A stretch of DNA of 64,000 bases from Hyphomonas sp. (GTDB lineage: Bacteria; Pseudomonadota; Alphaproteobacteria; Caulobacterales; Hyphomonadaceae), in NCBI GenBank assembly GCA_013791775.1, contig VMTE01000030.1:62001-126000 (forward strand). Direction: 5' to 3'. The notes beneath the pieces were generated by a model. The model saw nothing but the letters and a program-made list of their open reading frames with translations, had not been told where the DNA came from and did no database searches. The position numbers were made by a program, and so were the translations under genes. Shown piece after piece: positions 44,939-53,934 of the stretch; position 1 is the stretch's first letter; each line of letters begins with the position of its first letter.

Positions 44939-45558
44939 TCATCGGCCGCCTCACCGGAGACGTCGCCGCCCTCGGCCTCGATCATGTGCTGATCGATGTG
45001 AACGGCGTCGGCTATGTCGCCCTCGCCGGCACGCGCCTGCTCGCCCGCTTGCAGGCCGGTGACCGCGTCACCGTGCAGATTGAAACCCGCGTCACCGAAA
45101 GCTCAATCACCCTCTTCGCCTTCGCCACGGACGAGGAGCGCGCCTGGTTCGTGCGCCTGCAGGATGTGCCCGGCGTAGCCGGTAAATCCGCCCTCGCTAT
45201 CCTCGACGGCCTCGCGCCGTCTGAAATCATGGACGCCATCGCGCTCGGCGATTCTGGCGCCTTCACCCGCGCCAAGGGCATCGGCAAGAAACTCGGCGAA
45301 CGCATCGTCACCGAACTTGCCGGCAAGGCCCCGCCGATGGGACGTTTCGGCAAATTCGAAACCGCCGCCATCGCCGGCCTCGCCTCGCAACCCGTTGCAG
45401 CCTCTACCGGCCCACGCGCCGAAGCCATCAGTGCCCTGACGAATCTCGGCTATACGCCTTCGGAGGCTTCGCGAGCCGTCGCCGCCGCCGCCAAGGAAGG
45501 CGCCGCTGATACCGTCAACGCGCTCGTCAAGGGCGCGCTCAAGGAACTCGCGCGATGA
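44935..45558 (+). CDS. ruvA: Holliday junction DNA helicase subunit RuvA
   Basis: RuvA binds junctions and loads RuvB. This one has 207 residues. The N-terminal OB fold begins 'MIIGRLTGDVAAL'. Two helix-hairpin-helix motifs are seen around 'LQDVPGVAGKSALAIL' and 'ARAKGIGKKLGERIV'-like sequence ('TRAKGIGKKLGERIVTEL'). A C-terminal UBA-like domain contacts RuvB. Confidence 0.95.
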   Translation: MIIGRLTGDVAALGLDHVLIDVNGVGYVALAGTRLLARLQAGDRVTVQIETRVTESSITLFAFATDEERAWFVRLQDVPGVAGKSALAILDGLAPSEIMDAIALGDSGAFTRAKGIGKKLGERIVTELAGKAPPMGRFGKFETAAIAGLASQPVAASTGPRAEAISALTNLGYTPSEASRAVAAAAKEGAADTVNALVKGALKELAR

Positions 45559-45579
45559 TTCCGGCGCGCCGCCCCTTAG

Positions 45580-45605
45580 CCCCTCTCCCGCTCGCGGGAG
45601 AGGGG
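45580..45605. repeat. REP-like hairpin between ruvA and ruvB
   Basis: A perfect 12-base stem CCCCTCTCCCGC with loop TC and its complement lies in the 71-base ruvA-ruvB gap. It matches the class of C/T-rich palindromes at 37846-37957. It could slow ribosome or RNase passage inside the operon transcript. The ruvB ribosome site GGGAGG lies just after. Confidence 0.65.
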
Positions 45606-45629
45606 GTCGGCTACGCCGGGAGGAAATAG

Positions 45630-46661
45630 ATGACGCGCAAGGACTCCCTCGCCGATTCGCAGGCCCAGGCGCCGGATGCGCTCGACCGGGCCCTCCGTCC
45701 CCAGACGTTCGAGGACTATGTCGGCCAGCGCAAGGCCAAGTCGAACCTGAAAGTCTATGTCGACGCCGCACGCGGGCGCAGCGAGGCGCTCGACCATGTG
45801 CTCCTCTTCGGCCCGCCCGGTCTCGGCAAGACGACCCTCGCCCAGATCCTCGCGCGCGAGATGGGCGTCGGCTTCCGCGCCACCTCCGGCCCGGTCATCG
45901 CGCGGCCCGGCGACCTCGCCGCGATCCTGACAAACCTCGAGCCGAATGATGTCCTCTTCATCGACGAGATCCACCGCCTCCCCGCCATTGTCGAGGAAAT
46001 CCTCTATCCCGCGATGGAGGACTACGCCCTCGATCTCGTGATCGGGGAGGGCCCCGCCGCCCGCTCCGTGCGGCTGGACCTTTCGCCCTTCACTCTGGTC
46101 GGCGCCACCACCCGCGCGGGCCTGCTCGCGACGCCCCTGCGCGACCGGTTCGGCATTCCGCTGCGCCTCGATTTCTACGAGCCCGAAGAACTCGCCCGGA
46201 TCGTCATGGCCGCCGCGCGCAAGCTCGGTGCTCCGATCACGGAGGAAGGCGCCGTCGAGATCGCCGGCCGCGCCCGGGGCACGCCCCGCATCGCGCTGCG
46301 CCTGCTGCGCCGGGTGCGCGACTTCGCGGACGCGGAAGGCCGGCCCATCGACAAGCCCGCCGCCGACCGCGCGCTGAAGCGGCTTGAGATCGACACCGAC
46401 GGCCTCGACGCGCTCGACCGGCGCTACCTCCACGCGCTCGTGAAAACCTATGCCGGCGGCCCGGTCGGCGCCGACACGCTCGCCGCCGCCCTCTCCGAAG
46501 CGCGCGACGCCGTCGAAGACGTGATCGAGCCCTACCTGATGCAGAAGGGCTATGTCGCCCGCACCCCGCGCGGCCGCGTCGCCGCCCCGCTCGCCTACGA
46601 ACGCCTCGGCCTCAAGGCGCCGAACGGCCAGCAAAGTGCTCTGTTCACGGACGAGGACTGA
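45630..46661 (+). CDS. ruvB: Holliday junction DNA helicase subunit RuvB
   Basis: RuvB is the AAA+ motor that drives branch migration with RuvA. It has 343 residues. The N-terminus '[19 protein letters not shown]', Walker A '[11 protein letters not shown]', Walker B 'LFIDEIHRL', sensor '[18 protein letters not shown]', and a C-terminal winged helix with '[15 protein letters not shown]' are all conserved. GGGAGG sits eight bases before the ATG. Confidence 0.97.
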   Translation: MTRKDSLADSQAQAPDALDRALRPQTFEDYVGQRKAKSNLKVYVDAARGRSEALDHVLLFGPPGLGKTTLAQILAREMGVGFRATSGPVIARPGDLAAILTNLEPNDVLFIDEIHRLPAIVEEILYPAMEDYALDLVIGEGPAARSVRLDLSPFTLVGATTRAGLLATPLRDRFGIPLRLDFYEPEELARIVMAAARKLGAPITEEGAVEIAGRARGTPRIALRLLRRVRDFADAEGRPIDKPAADRALKRLEIDTDGLDALDRRYLHALVKTYAGGPVGADTLAAALSEARDAVEDVIEPYLMQKGYVARTPRGRVAAPLAYERLGLKAPNGQQSALFTDED

Positions 46662-46674
46662 GCGTTCGCCTGCC

Positions 46675-46953
46675 ATGCGCATCCGTGATCTTCCGAGCCT
46701 TGGTCCGACTAGCGAAGCGCAACTCGCCGAAATCGGCATCCTGTCAGTCGATGCGCTGCGCGCTCTCGGTCCTGCGAAGGCCTACCTCGCTCTAAAGTTC
46801 CGATACGGACGGTCGATTTCACTCAACTATCTCTGGGCCATCGAGTGCGGCCTCAGCGGTCAGAACTGGCGTACACTGACGGCGGATCGTAAGGCTGTGC
46901 TTCGAGCCGAAGTCGCGACACTCGAGGCGCAAACGAAGGGGCAAACCAAATGA
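46675..46953 (+). CDS. TfoX/Sxy C-terminal domain protein
   Basis: This 92-residue protein matches the C-terminal domain of TfoX: 'RDLPSLGPTSEAQLAEIGI', 'LRALGPAKAYLALK' and 'SLNYLWAIECGLSGQNWRTL'. The N-terminal TfoX domain is absent. The domain is found in competence regulators and as stand-alone helix-hairpin-helix proteins. It starts 13 bases after ruvB and overlaps the GFA gene by ATGA. Confidence 0.83.
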   Translation: MRIRDLPSLGPTSEAQLAEIGILSVDALRALGPAKAYLALKFRYGRSISLNYLWAIECGLSGQNWRTLTADRKAVLRAEVATLEAQTKGQTK

Positions 46954-47360
46954 CTGAACACACCGGCAGCTGCTTTTGCGGCGCCGTCGCTTACCGCGCC
47001 GCGAGCCTCGGCCCGATCGGGCACTGTCATTGCCGCACCTGCCAGAAAACGCACTCAGCTGCTTTCGCCACCACCGCCCGTGCGCCGCGCGCCGGTTTTG
47101 CCTGGACGAAAGGCGAGGACATCGTCGCGCACATTGAATCGACGCCGGGCAAGCTGCGTCACTTCTGTCCTAGATGCGGCACGCATCTCATGGCGGAGTG
47201 GGTGGATCAGGATGCCGTGATCCTGCGCGTCGCCAGTCTGGATACGCCGCTTCCCGCCAAGCCGGTTGGGCATATCTGGACCAGCCATCAGGCGCCGTTC
47301 TTCGAGTTCGATGACGGCCTGCCCCGGTTGCCGGAAGGCGTGCCGAAGCCGGCGCCCTAG
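46950..47360 (+). CDS. GFA family (CENP-V/GFA domain) protein
   Basis: This 136-residue zinc protein is like glutathione-dependent formaldehyde-activating enzyme, with zinc-binding Cys in 'SCFCGAVAY', 'HCHCRTCQK' and 'FCPRCGTHL'. The family's true activity is uncertain. It is translationally coupled to the preceding gene and its end overlaps the convergent DUF983 gene by four bases. Confidence 0.88.
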   Translation: MTEHTGSCFCGAVAYRAASLGPIGHCHCRTCQKTHSAAFATTARAPRAGFAWTKGEDIVAHIESTPGKLRHFCPRCGTHLMAEWVDQDAVILRVASLDTPLPAKPVGHIWTSHQAPFFEFDDGLPRLPEGVPKPAP

Positions 47361-47710
47361 TCCCGCGCCCGCATCCCCCACAGCACGCCGATCAGTCCGC
47401 CTTTCACGCGCGGCAGCATCACCAGCACCGCAAGAATCGCAAACGTCCCGAGCCCGCCGAGCCGGATCCACAGCGGCCAGGCCTCGTGCCGCGCCGAAAT
47501 GAATGTGAGCGCGGCGAGCAGCGGCCCTAGAAACAGCACGGTCAGCCAGGGCGGCCCGTCCTCAGCCGCAATTTCGCCGGTCGCCGCGCCGCACACGCTG
47601 CAGGCCGGGGCCTGCTTGAGATAGGCCATGAACAGCTGTCCCTTGCCGCAGGCGGGGCAGCGGCCGCGCAGGCCGCGCGTCACGGCAATCAGGGAAGGGG
47701 ACAAGGCCAT
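47357..47710 (-). CDS. DUF983 family protein
   Basis: This 117-residue protein has an N-terminal zinc-ribbon ('RGRCPACGKGQLF' with 'PACSVCGAATGE') and two transmembrane helices (about 55-72 and 78-97) typical of DUF983. Function is unknown. A role in cytochrome oxidase assembly has been suggested in some neighbourhoods, but nothing here supports it. The ATG at 47710 was chosen because a long upstream open frame has no similarity. Confidence 0.88.
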   Translation of the reverse strand: MALSPSLIAVTRGLRGRCPACGKGQLFMAYLKQAPACSVCGAATGEIAAEDGPPWLTVLFLGPLLAALTFISARHEAWPLWIRLGGLGTFAILAVLVMLPRVKGGLIGVLWGMRARD

Positions 47711-47785
47711 GACCCACCCTAGCGTCCCGGATGCGCGTCCGGACCGTGGGATGACGCCGCATCTGGTCTCTGCTAACCCGGTTCC

Positions 47786-48934
47786 ATGAGTTGGGACAGG
47801 GACCTGATCGAGCAGCAGCCGGGCTTTGCCGGGGCACGCGCCCGCGCGGACCGCGAGATCCGTGCAATCCTCGAGAAGTCTCCGAAGGACGCCGTCAATC
47901 CCGGCCGCGAAAAGCAGGCGCTCACCCGCTATTTCTTCGGCGGCTTTGCATCCTTCGTTATAATGTTTTTGATCGTACAGGCCCTGCTGCCGAAAACCGG
48001 ATGGGGCGAATTGATCAGCTTCCTCCTTTTCCCGCTGCTTTTCTTCCTCAACATCGCGCTCGCCCTGTTCCTGCTGCGCGGCCGGCTCACGCGGTTGTTC
48101 ATCGAAGCTCAGGCCCGTCTCGCCGTGAAGGCCGAAGCGCTCACCACGATCATTCGCCCGCTCGGCCTCACCTATGTGCCGGCCCCCGGCGGGGCGCCCA
48201 AAGGTCTCGAATGGCTGGCAAAGCAGAGCTGGGCGCCGCCGGAGTTCCGCAAGGCTGCCGAAGCACTTCAGCACATCGGCGGCATGGACAAGGCGGTCGA
48301 AACGGTGCGCGATTGCGGCCTGTTCACCGGGGCAAACGTCTATGTCGTCGGCTCGCCGGAGCAGAAGGCGAAGTATGCCGAATACGCCGCCGCCAACCGC
48401 CGCATCGAGGACGGCTTCGAAGGCCGCCTTGCCGGCCTTGCGATGTCGATGTTCGAGTGGATCGAGTCGGTCGAGGACGCGCCCGATGTGCCGCATCTCG
48501 TGATCGTCCTCGAAGCGCCGTTCCAGCTGCACGGCGTCACGCAGCTGCGCGCCCGCAAGACCAGCTGGCCGCAGGATCCCGCAGGCCGCCCGCTGCAGGA
48601 GGTGGATCTCGGCCCGAAGGCCTTTGACGCGCTCTACCGCCTGCGCGCCTCGGATCAGGTCGAGGCCCGCGCCATCTTCAACCCCGCCGTCATCGAGCGC
48701 GTCATCGCCCTCGCGCATGGCGGCAAGTTCCGGGCGGTCGCGCAGGGCAATTATCTCGTGTTCGACTTTGCCGGCGGCCCCAACCGTTTCCAGCTGGTCG
48801 ATCTGCTCACGGGCGTGTGGTCTGACGAGACCATCCGCCAGACGCATGCCGACCTTGCCGAGACGCTCGCCCTCGTCGAGACGCTCGGCCACGCCTTCAT
48901 GCTCGCGCGAAAGTCTGATACGGGCGGGGCATGA
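47786..48934 (+). CDS. DUF3137 family membrane protein
   Basis: This 382-residue protein has two transmembrane helices (about 50-72 and 77-98) and a large cytosolic domain. The C-terminal part ('FDALYRLRASDQVEARAIFN' then 'VIERVIAL') is typical of DUF3137. Its role is unknown. It overlaps ybgC by ATGA, so the two are co-transcribed. Confidence 0.8.
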   Translation: MSWDRDLIEQQPGFAGARARADREIRAILEKSPKDAVNPGREKQALTRYFFGGFASFVIMFLIVQALLPKTGWGELISFLLFPLLFFLNIALALFLLRGRLTRLFIEAQARLAVKAEALTTIIRPLGLTYVPAPGGAPKGLEWLAKQSWAPPEFRKAAEALQHIGGMDKAVETVRDCGLFTGANVYVVGSPEQKAKYAEYAAANRRIEDGFEGRLAGLAMSMFEWIESVEDAPDVPHLVIVLEAPFQLHGVTQLRARKTSWPQDPAGRPLQEVDLGPKAFDALYRLRASDQVEARAIFNPAVIERVIALAHGGKFRAVAQGNYLVFDFAGGPNRFQLVDLLTGVWSDETIRQTHADLAETLALVETLGHAFMLARKSDTGGA

Positions 48935-49383
48935 GCCTGCCGCCCCTTGATGCCCACAACTTCGATGCCGAACGCCAGCACTGGCTGCCGGTGCGCGTGT
49001 ATTACGAAGACACCGACTTCACCGGCATGGTCTACCACGCCAACTATCTGCGCTTTTTCGAGCGCGGCCGCTCCGACCACCTGCGCGATGCCGGCGTCTC
49101 CCACCAGTCGCTGCTGGCGCGCGAAGACCCCGCCGCCTTCACGCTCACCAACGTCAACGTCACCTACCGCAAGCCCGGCAAGGTTGATGACCTCCTGCAC
49201 ATCCGCACGCGTTATCTCGGCATGGACGGTCCGCGCATCCGCTTTTCGCAGGCCTGCCTGCGCGGCGGCGAGCTGATCGCCGAGGCCGAAATCACCGCCG
49301 TGATGATCCATGCCGACGGCCGCCTGCGCCGCCCGATCAAGGAAATCGCCGAACACCTCGAGGCGTATCGCTGGCGCGGCTGA
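48931..49383 (+). CDS. ybgC: Tol-Pal associated acyl-CoA thioesterase YbgC
   Basis: This 150-residue hotdog-fold thioesterase has the active-site Asp in 'YYEDTDFTGMVYHANYLRFFER'-type sequence. Its conserved Asp-x-x-Gly-x-x-Tyr-His is visible at 'DFTGMVYH'. In most proteobacteria it directly precedes tolQ. Here an autoregulated PadR gene and two terminators separate them. Confidence 0.92.
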   Translation: MSLPPLDAHNFDAERQHWLPVRVYYEDTDFTGMVYHANYLRFFERGRSDHLRDAGVSHQSLLAREDPAAFTLTNVNVTYRKPGKVDDLLHIRTRYLGMDGPRIRFSQACLRGGELIAEAEITAVMIHADGRLRRPIKEIAEHLEAYRWRG

Positions 49384-49413
49384 CCTGAAATCACGGCGGA
49401 TCACGCACTCAGC

Positions 49414-49447
49414 ACGGCGCACCGCCAAAACGGGGCGCCGTTTTTTT
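49414..49447 (+). terminator. Terminator after ybgC
   Basis: ACGGCGC (49414-49420) pairs with GCGCCGT (49435-49441), and TTTTTTT runs to 49447. An alternative AAAACGG/CCGTTTT hairpin in the same place could act in the opposite direction. Confidence 0.8.
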
Positions 49448-49461
49448 ATGTGCCCCCACCC

Positions 49462-49509
49462 TTGCATTTAGATATATCGGAACATATCTTTGAATTCGAT
49501 ATATCTAAA
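49462..49509 (+). promoter_or_regulatory. PadR operator: perfect 13-base inverted repeat with promoter
   Basis: TTTAGATATATCG (49467-49479) and its exact complement CGATATATCTAAA (49497-49509) are separated by 17 bases. Between the arms sits TATCTT (49485-49490) as a likely -10, with TTGCAT (49462-49467) 17 bases upstream. The AAAGGAG ribosome site begins at the right arm end. Bound protein would shut both transcription and translation, pointing to autoregulation. Confidence 0.75.
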
Positions 49510-49519
49510 AGGAGCATCG

Positions 49520-50140
49520 ATGAACAATTCCAACCCCCAAACCACCAATGACAGCTGCCGCGGGCGCTGCGACCAGGGAGATTCTATGCACGGACAACAC
49601 CGCCGCGAACGCTGGCACATGAAAATGCACCGCATGGGCGGCCACGGCCGAGGCATGGGCCGGGGCGGCGGACGTCCCGGCGGCCGGGCGCTCGGGCACG
49701 GCGACCTACGCCTCCTGATCCTCAGCCTGATCGCGGAAACCCCGCGTCACGGCTATGATCTGATCCAGGAAATCGAGACGCGAACCGGCGGCACCTACAA
49801 GCCGAGCCCCGGCGTCATGTATCCCGCCCTTGAAATCATCCAGGACCTCGGCTGGGCCGAAGTACGCCAGGAGAACGGCAAGAAAACCTTCCACATCACG
49901 GCGGAAGGCGAAGCTGAGCTGGTACGCGAAGCGGCCACGATCGAGGCGGTCCGCACCCGCCTCGCCGATCTTCTGCGGGCGGACGAAAGCGCCGATCCCA
50001 CGGACATCCGCAGCGCCATGCACCGGTTGCGCCACGCCGTCATCTCGGCGGCGCGCGAGACAAGCGCCGACGAGGCGCGCCAGCGCCGGATTGTCGAAAT
50101 CCTCGCGGCCGCGAAAGACGAGATCGCCGGGCTGGGTTAA
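49520..50140 (+). CDS. PadR family metal-responsive regulator (YqjI-like)
   Basis: This 206-residue regulator has an unusual N-terminal extension rich in His, Arg, Gly and Met (about 24-58, 'HGQHRRERWHMKMHRMGG'). The PadR wHTH domain follows ('LGHGDLRLLILSLIAE', 'HGYDLIQEIE', 'YKPSPGVMYPALEIIQDLG'). Escherichia coli YqjI, a nickel/iron-responsive repressor, has the same layout. No yqjH-like reductase gene is next to it. It sits between ybgC and tolQ with its own operator and terminator. The ATG at 49520 has GGAG six bases before. Confidence 0.87.
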   Translation: MNNSNPQTTNDSCRGRCDQGDSMHGQHRRERWHMKMHRMGGHGRGMGRGGGRPGGRALGHGDLRLLILSLIAETPRHGYDLIQEIETRTGGTYKPSPGVMYPALEIIQDLGWAEVRQENGKKTFHITAEGEAELVREAATIEAVRTRLADLLRADESADPTDIRSAMHRLRHAVISAARETSADEARQRRIVEILAAAKDEIAGLG

Positions 50141-50164
50141 GCCCTGAACCGCCCTCCGGACCGG

Positions 50165-50195
50165 ACGGGGCCCCCGCAAGGGGCCCCGTTTTTTT
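50165..50195 (+). terminator. Strong terminator after padR
   Basis: ACGGGGCCCC (50165-50174) pairs perfectly with GGGGCCCCGT (50180-50189) across a five-base loop, then TTTTTTT follows. It isolates padR from the tol operon. From 50196 to 50422 there is no gene; the tol promoter should be here, but I cannot place it with confidence. Confidence 0.9.
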
Positions 50196-50422
50196 GCCGC
50201 TGCGCCGCAGGTACGGTTAACAATCTGCCACGAAGCCTTAACCCGCGGCCCTTAACCTCCATCTCACTGCGCAAAACCCGCTCCGCGCCGTGTTTCTGCC
50301 GGATTCGGTCTGGAAAGAAGGTCGCTGACACGCGGTCTTGCGCATTGCCCCGGACCGAATCCTGATACCGCCACGCCCGCGGGCACGCTATGCCCGGATG
50401 AAACTTGGGAGACACATCGTTC

Positions 50423-51136
50423 ATGGAAAACGAATCCATCGGCAACGTCGCCAGCAGCGGCGATTTTTCGCTGTTCACGTTGCTGGGCGAAGCCGACACC
50501 GTGGTGAAGCTGGTGCTCGTTATTCTGCTTCTGGCGTCGATCTGGTCATGGATCGTCATTGGCGAGAAACTGTTCACGCTGGGCGGCCTGAAGAAAGCCT
50601 CCCGCGCCTTCGAAGAGGCCTTCTGGAGCGGTCGCGCCGGCGAGTTCGACCTGCGCCCGGGGCAGGGCGGCAAGGATCCCGCCAGCCGCGTCTTCGTGTC
50701 CGCCGCCCGTGAATGGCAGGATGCCGGCCGCGCGCTGGCGACGCCGGACGAGGCCTCCGCCATCGTGATGCGCGCCGAACGCTCGATGCGCGCCGCCGTG
50801 GACCGCGAACTGGGCCGCGCCGGCTCCGGCCTCTCGGTGCTGGCCACCATCGGCTCCGCCTCACCCTTCATCGGCCTCTTCGGCACGGTCTGGGGCATCA
50901 TGAACGCCTTCCTCAACATCGCCGAACAGCAGGACACCAGCCTCGGCACCGTTGCCGGCCCCATCGCCGAAGCGCTGTTCGCCACCGGCCTTGGCCTCGT
51001 CGCGGCCATTCCGGCGGTCATCTTCTACAACATGTTCACCAGCGACCTCACCAAGCTCGGCGACCAGCTTGATACCTTTTCCCAGGATGTCCTCGTGCGC
51101 CTCTCGCGCCGGGCCTCCGACGCAACGCGGGACTAG
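50423..51136 (+). CDS. tolQ: Tol-Pal system proton channel subunit TolQ
   Basis: TolQ is the inner-membrane part of the Tol motor, working with TolR. It has 237 residues. Three transmembrane helices lie near 27-48, 143-165 and 178-198, with 'GLFGTVWGIMNAF' and 'GPIAEALFATGLGLVAAIPAV' conserved. The first of the tolQRAB-pal-cpoB set. The start at 50423 has a GGGAGA site about 12 bases away. Confidence 0.95.
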   Translation: MENESIGNVASSGDFSLFTLLGEADTVVKLVLVILLLASIWSWIVIGEKLFTLGGLKKASRAFEEAFWSGRAGEFDLRPGQGGKDPASRVFVSAAREWQDAGRALATPDEASAIVMRAERSMRAAVDRELGRAGSGLSVLATIGSASPFIGLFGTVWGIMNAFLNIAEQQDTSLGTVAGPIAEALFATGLGLVAAIPAVIFYNMFTSDLTKLGDQLDTFSQDVLVRLSRRASDATRD

Positions 51137-51142
51137 GGCGCC

Positions 51143-51580
51143 ATGGGTCTCATCCTCGGTTCCGGCGGAAAAGGCGGGCGGCGCGGCCGGCGCGCCCTCA
51201 ATGCAGAAATCAACGTCACCCCCTTCGTGGATGTGATGCTGGTGCTGCTGATCGTGTTCATGGTCACCGCGCCGCTGCTGATCCGCGGCGAGGAGGTGAA
51301 CCTTCCGAAGACGACCTCCGCGCCGCTGAAGTCCGAAGCGAACGACGCGCCGCTGACCCTCTGGGTGCGCGCCGACGGCACGGTGCTCGTCCAGCAGACG
51401 GAAATCCAGACCGCTGATCTGGCCTCCCAGCTCACGGCCGTCATCGGCGAAGGCTATGACAAGCAGATCTACCTCTATGCCGATCAGGACGTGCCGTACG
51501 GCCGCGTCATGGAAGTGACCGCTGAAGTGCGCCGCGCCGGATACACGCGCATGTCCTTCATCACCGAACAGAAGAAGTAA
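51143..51580 (+). CDS. tolR: Tol-Pal system protein TolR
   Basis: TolR has 145 residues, with one transmembrane helix (about 27-45) carrying the proton-path Asp in 'INVTPFVDVMLVLLIVFM'. A periplasmic domain follows, with 'YADQDVPYGRVMEVTAEVRRAG' matching the ExbD/TolR end. It starts six bases after tolQ. Confidence 0.95.
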   Translation: MGLILGSGGKGGRRGRRALNAEINVTPFVDVMLVLLIVFMVTAPLLIRGEEVNLPKTTSAPLKSEANDAPLTLWVRADGTVLVQQTEIQTADLASQLTAVIGEGYDKQIYLYADQDVPYGRVMEVTAEVRRAGYTRMSFITEQKK

Positions 51581-51604
51581 CCCCGAAGGGAATCCCTCCG
51601 CCCG

Positions 51605-52513
51605 ATGTTTCGCGGCTTCGCCCTCTCGACCCTCATCCATGCCAGCGTGCTGGCGATGGCGATGATGTCGTGGCCGCAGCCAGAATCGGAGTGCGACAAG
51701 GCCATCGAGCGTCTGCGCCGAGAAAATCCCGGCATCCGCTCCATCGAGATCATCATGCAGTTGCCGGAATGTGCGGCGGCCGCCGATCTGCCGATCGACT
51801 TCGAGGATGTCGGCCTCGTCTCCAACGTGACCGAGCTGCGCAAGGCGCCGGAGCCTGTGGACGAGCCTGCGCCGCCTGAGCCCGAAGTCGAGGAAATCCC
51901 GCCCGAAACGCCGGCGCCCCAGCCGGCGGCCGCTGAGCCGGAAGACGCCGTTGCGATCCCCGATCCGACGGTGAAGCCGGAAGAGGCCAAGAAACCCGAA
52001 CCAAAGAAACCGGAGCCGAAGAAGCCCGAACCGCTGGTCAAGAAAGACCCGCCGAAAAAGCCGGTCGATGACCTCGCCTTCCTCGACGATTTCGACAAGG
52101 CGCTGCAGGACAAACGCCAGACCACCCCGCGCAAGGCCGCGCAGGAAACGCCCGACCGTCCCGTCCTCGGCAATGCCGACCGCGACCGGGAAGGGGTGGG
52201 CGAGGCTACTGGCAACACCGCCTCGCTTCAGGCCTCGCTGCGCCGCCAGATCGGGTATTGCTGGCGCGGAATCGAGGATTTGCCGAAGGAAGACCAGATC
52301 GACGTGACTCTCAGCATGACACTCGAGCGCGACGGATCGCTTGCGGAGAATGCCAAACCGGTCAGTCCGCGGACCCGTCCCGTGGGCCGGTCGGGCCTCG
52401 CCTATGACCTGGCCTTCCGGGCGGTGAGCAAATGCGCGCCTTACAATCTCCCCGAAGATTCGTATGAGCAATGGAAAGAGATCGAAGTGACGATTGGCCC
52501 GAAACAGGGCTGA
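51605..52513 (+). CDS. tolA: TolA-like protein of the Tol-Pal system
   Basis: This 302-residue protein links TolQR to Pal. It has an N-terminal transmembrane helix 'FALSTLIHASVLAMAMM', a Pro/Glu/Lys-rich spacer with repeated 'KKPEP' units (about 120-150), and a globular C-terminal domain with 'LRRQIGYCWRGIEDLPK'. The spacer is shorter than in enterobacteria, as is usual in alphaproteobacteria. Confidence 0.88.
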   Translation: MFRGFALSTLIHASVLAMAMMSWPQPESECDKAIERLRRENPGIRSIEIIMQLPECAAAADLPIDFEDVGLVSNVTELRKAPEPVDEPAPPEPEVEEIPPETPAPQPAAAEPEDAVAIPDPTVKPEEAKKPEPKKPEPKKPEPLVKKDPPKKPVDDLAFLDDFDKALQDKRQTTPRKAAQETPDRPVLGNADRDREGVGEATGNTASLQASLRRQIGYCWRGIEDLPKEDQIDVTLSMTLERDGSLAENAKPVSPRTRPVGRSGLAYDLAFRAVSKCAPYNLPEDSYEQWKEIEVTIGPKQG

Positions 52514-52546
52514 ACGCGCCGAAACAATCAGAAGGAGTCTGAAGGT

Positions 52547-53914
52547 ATGAACCACCGGGCCATGAACTATCTCCGGCACTTCCTCGCCGTCATGTTGATC
52601 GCCGTCGGCCTTGCCGCGCCCGCTTCGGCGCAGCTGCGCGTGCGTGTCGATGAAGGCAACTTCAAGCCGACCCCGATCGCCATTCCGGACTTCCAGGTCA
52701 CCGGCGCCAACGCCGATCTCGCCAGGCAGATCGTCGAAGTCGTGCGCGCCGACCTCGCCTCCACCGGCCTGTTCGACCTGCAGAATCCGGCCTCCTTCAT
52801 CCAGAAGGACCAGACCATCAACGCCGAGCCGCGCTTTGCGGACTGGAAGATCATCCGCACTGAAGGCCTCGTCATCGGCGCCTTCGAGGAGTTGCCGGAT
52901 GGCAAGGTCGCTGTCTCGTTCCGTCTCTGGGACATCTATGGCGGCGAGCTGATGCGCATCAACGGCGAACCCGGCCGCCGGCTCACCACCACGCCCGAGA
53001 ACTGGCGCCGCATCGCCCACAAGATCGCCGACTCGATCTATACGCGTCTCACCGGTGAAGATCCGTACTTCGACACGCGTATCGTCTACATCGCCGAGAC
53101 CGGCCCCAAGACCGAGCGCGTCAAACGCCTCGCGATCATGGACAGCGACGGCGCCAACCAGCAATACCTGACCTCCGGCCGCTCCATCGTGCTGACCCCG
53201 CGCTTCAGCCCGTCGGCGCAGGAGATCACCTACATGTCCTTTGAGGGCGGCAAGCCGCGCGTCTATCTCTTCAACATCGAGACCGGCCGCCAGGAATTGC
53301 TCGGCAATTTCCCCGGCATGACCTTCGCGCCGCGTTTCTCGCGCGATGGCCAGTCGGTCCTGCTGTCGCAGGCCCAGCGCGGCAATACCGACATCTACGT
53401 CATGAACCTGCGCACGCGGGAATCCAGCCGCCTGACCGACCATCCGTCCATCGACACCTCGCCGTCGATGTCGCCGGATGGCAAATCTGTGGTTTTCAAC
53501 TCCGACCGGGGCGGCTCGCCCCAGCTCTACATCATGAACACCGACGGCACGCAGCGCGCCTGTCCGTCAGGCGGCCGTGATGTCGCCTGCCGCATCACCT
53601 TCGGCAAGGGCCGGTATTCCACGCCCGTCTGGTCGCCGCGCGGTGACCTGATCGCCTTCACCAAGCAGGAAGGCGGCAAGTTCTACATCGGCGTCATCGG
53701 CACCGACGGCAAAGGCGAACGCCTCCTGACCGAAGCCTATCTGGATGAAGGTCCGGATTGGTCACCCAACGGTCGCGTGATCGTCTACTTCCGCGAGGCC
53801 CGTGCCGGTGCCAGCCCGCAACTCTGGTCGGTAGACCTTTCAGGCCGCAACGAACGCCGGATGGTCACCCAGACCGACGCGTCCGATCCCGCCTGGTCGC
53901 CGCTGCTGCAATAG
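52547..53914 (+). CDS. tolB: Tol-Pal system periplasmic protein TolB
   Basis: TolB has 455 residues with a signal peptide ('LIAVGLAAPASAQ'), an N-terminal domain that contacts TolA ('VRVDEGNFKPTPIAIPDFQ') and a six-bladed beta-propeller with repeated 'FSPDGKSVVFNSDRGG'-type blades. A second ATG at 52562 is possible. It is followed by a stable hairpin before pal. Confidence 0.95.
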   Translation: MNHRAMNYLRHFLAVMLIAVGLAAPASAQLRVRVDEGNFKPTPIAIPDFQVTGANADLARQIVEVVRADLASTGLFDLQNPASFIQKDQTINAEPRFADWKIIRTEGLVIGAFEELPDGKVAVSFRLWDIYGGELMRINGEPGRRLTTTPENWRRIAHKIADSIYTRLTGEDPYFDTRIVYIAETGPKTERVKRLAIMDSDGANQQYLTSGRSIVLTPRFSPSAQEITYMSFEGGKPRVYLFNIETGRQELLGNFPGMTFAPRFSRDGQSVLLSQAQRGNTDIYVMNLRTRESSRLTDHPSIDTSPSMSPDGKSVVFNSDRGGSPQLYIMNTDGTQRACPSGGRDVACRITFGKGRYSTPVWSPRGDLIAFTKQEGGKFYIGVIGTDGKGERLLTEAYLDEGPDWSPNGRVIVYFREARAGASPQLWSVDLSGRNERRMVTQTDASDPAWSPLLQ

Positions 53915-53934
53915 CTGAACATTACCCCGAATTA

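Noticed and set aside
47711-48892. Long minus-strand open frame ahead of DUF983
   Set aside because: It is antisense to the DUF3137 gene, and composition is that of a shadow frame in GC-rich DNA.
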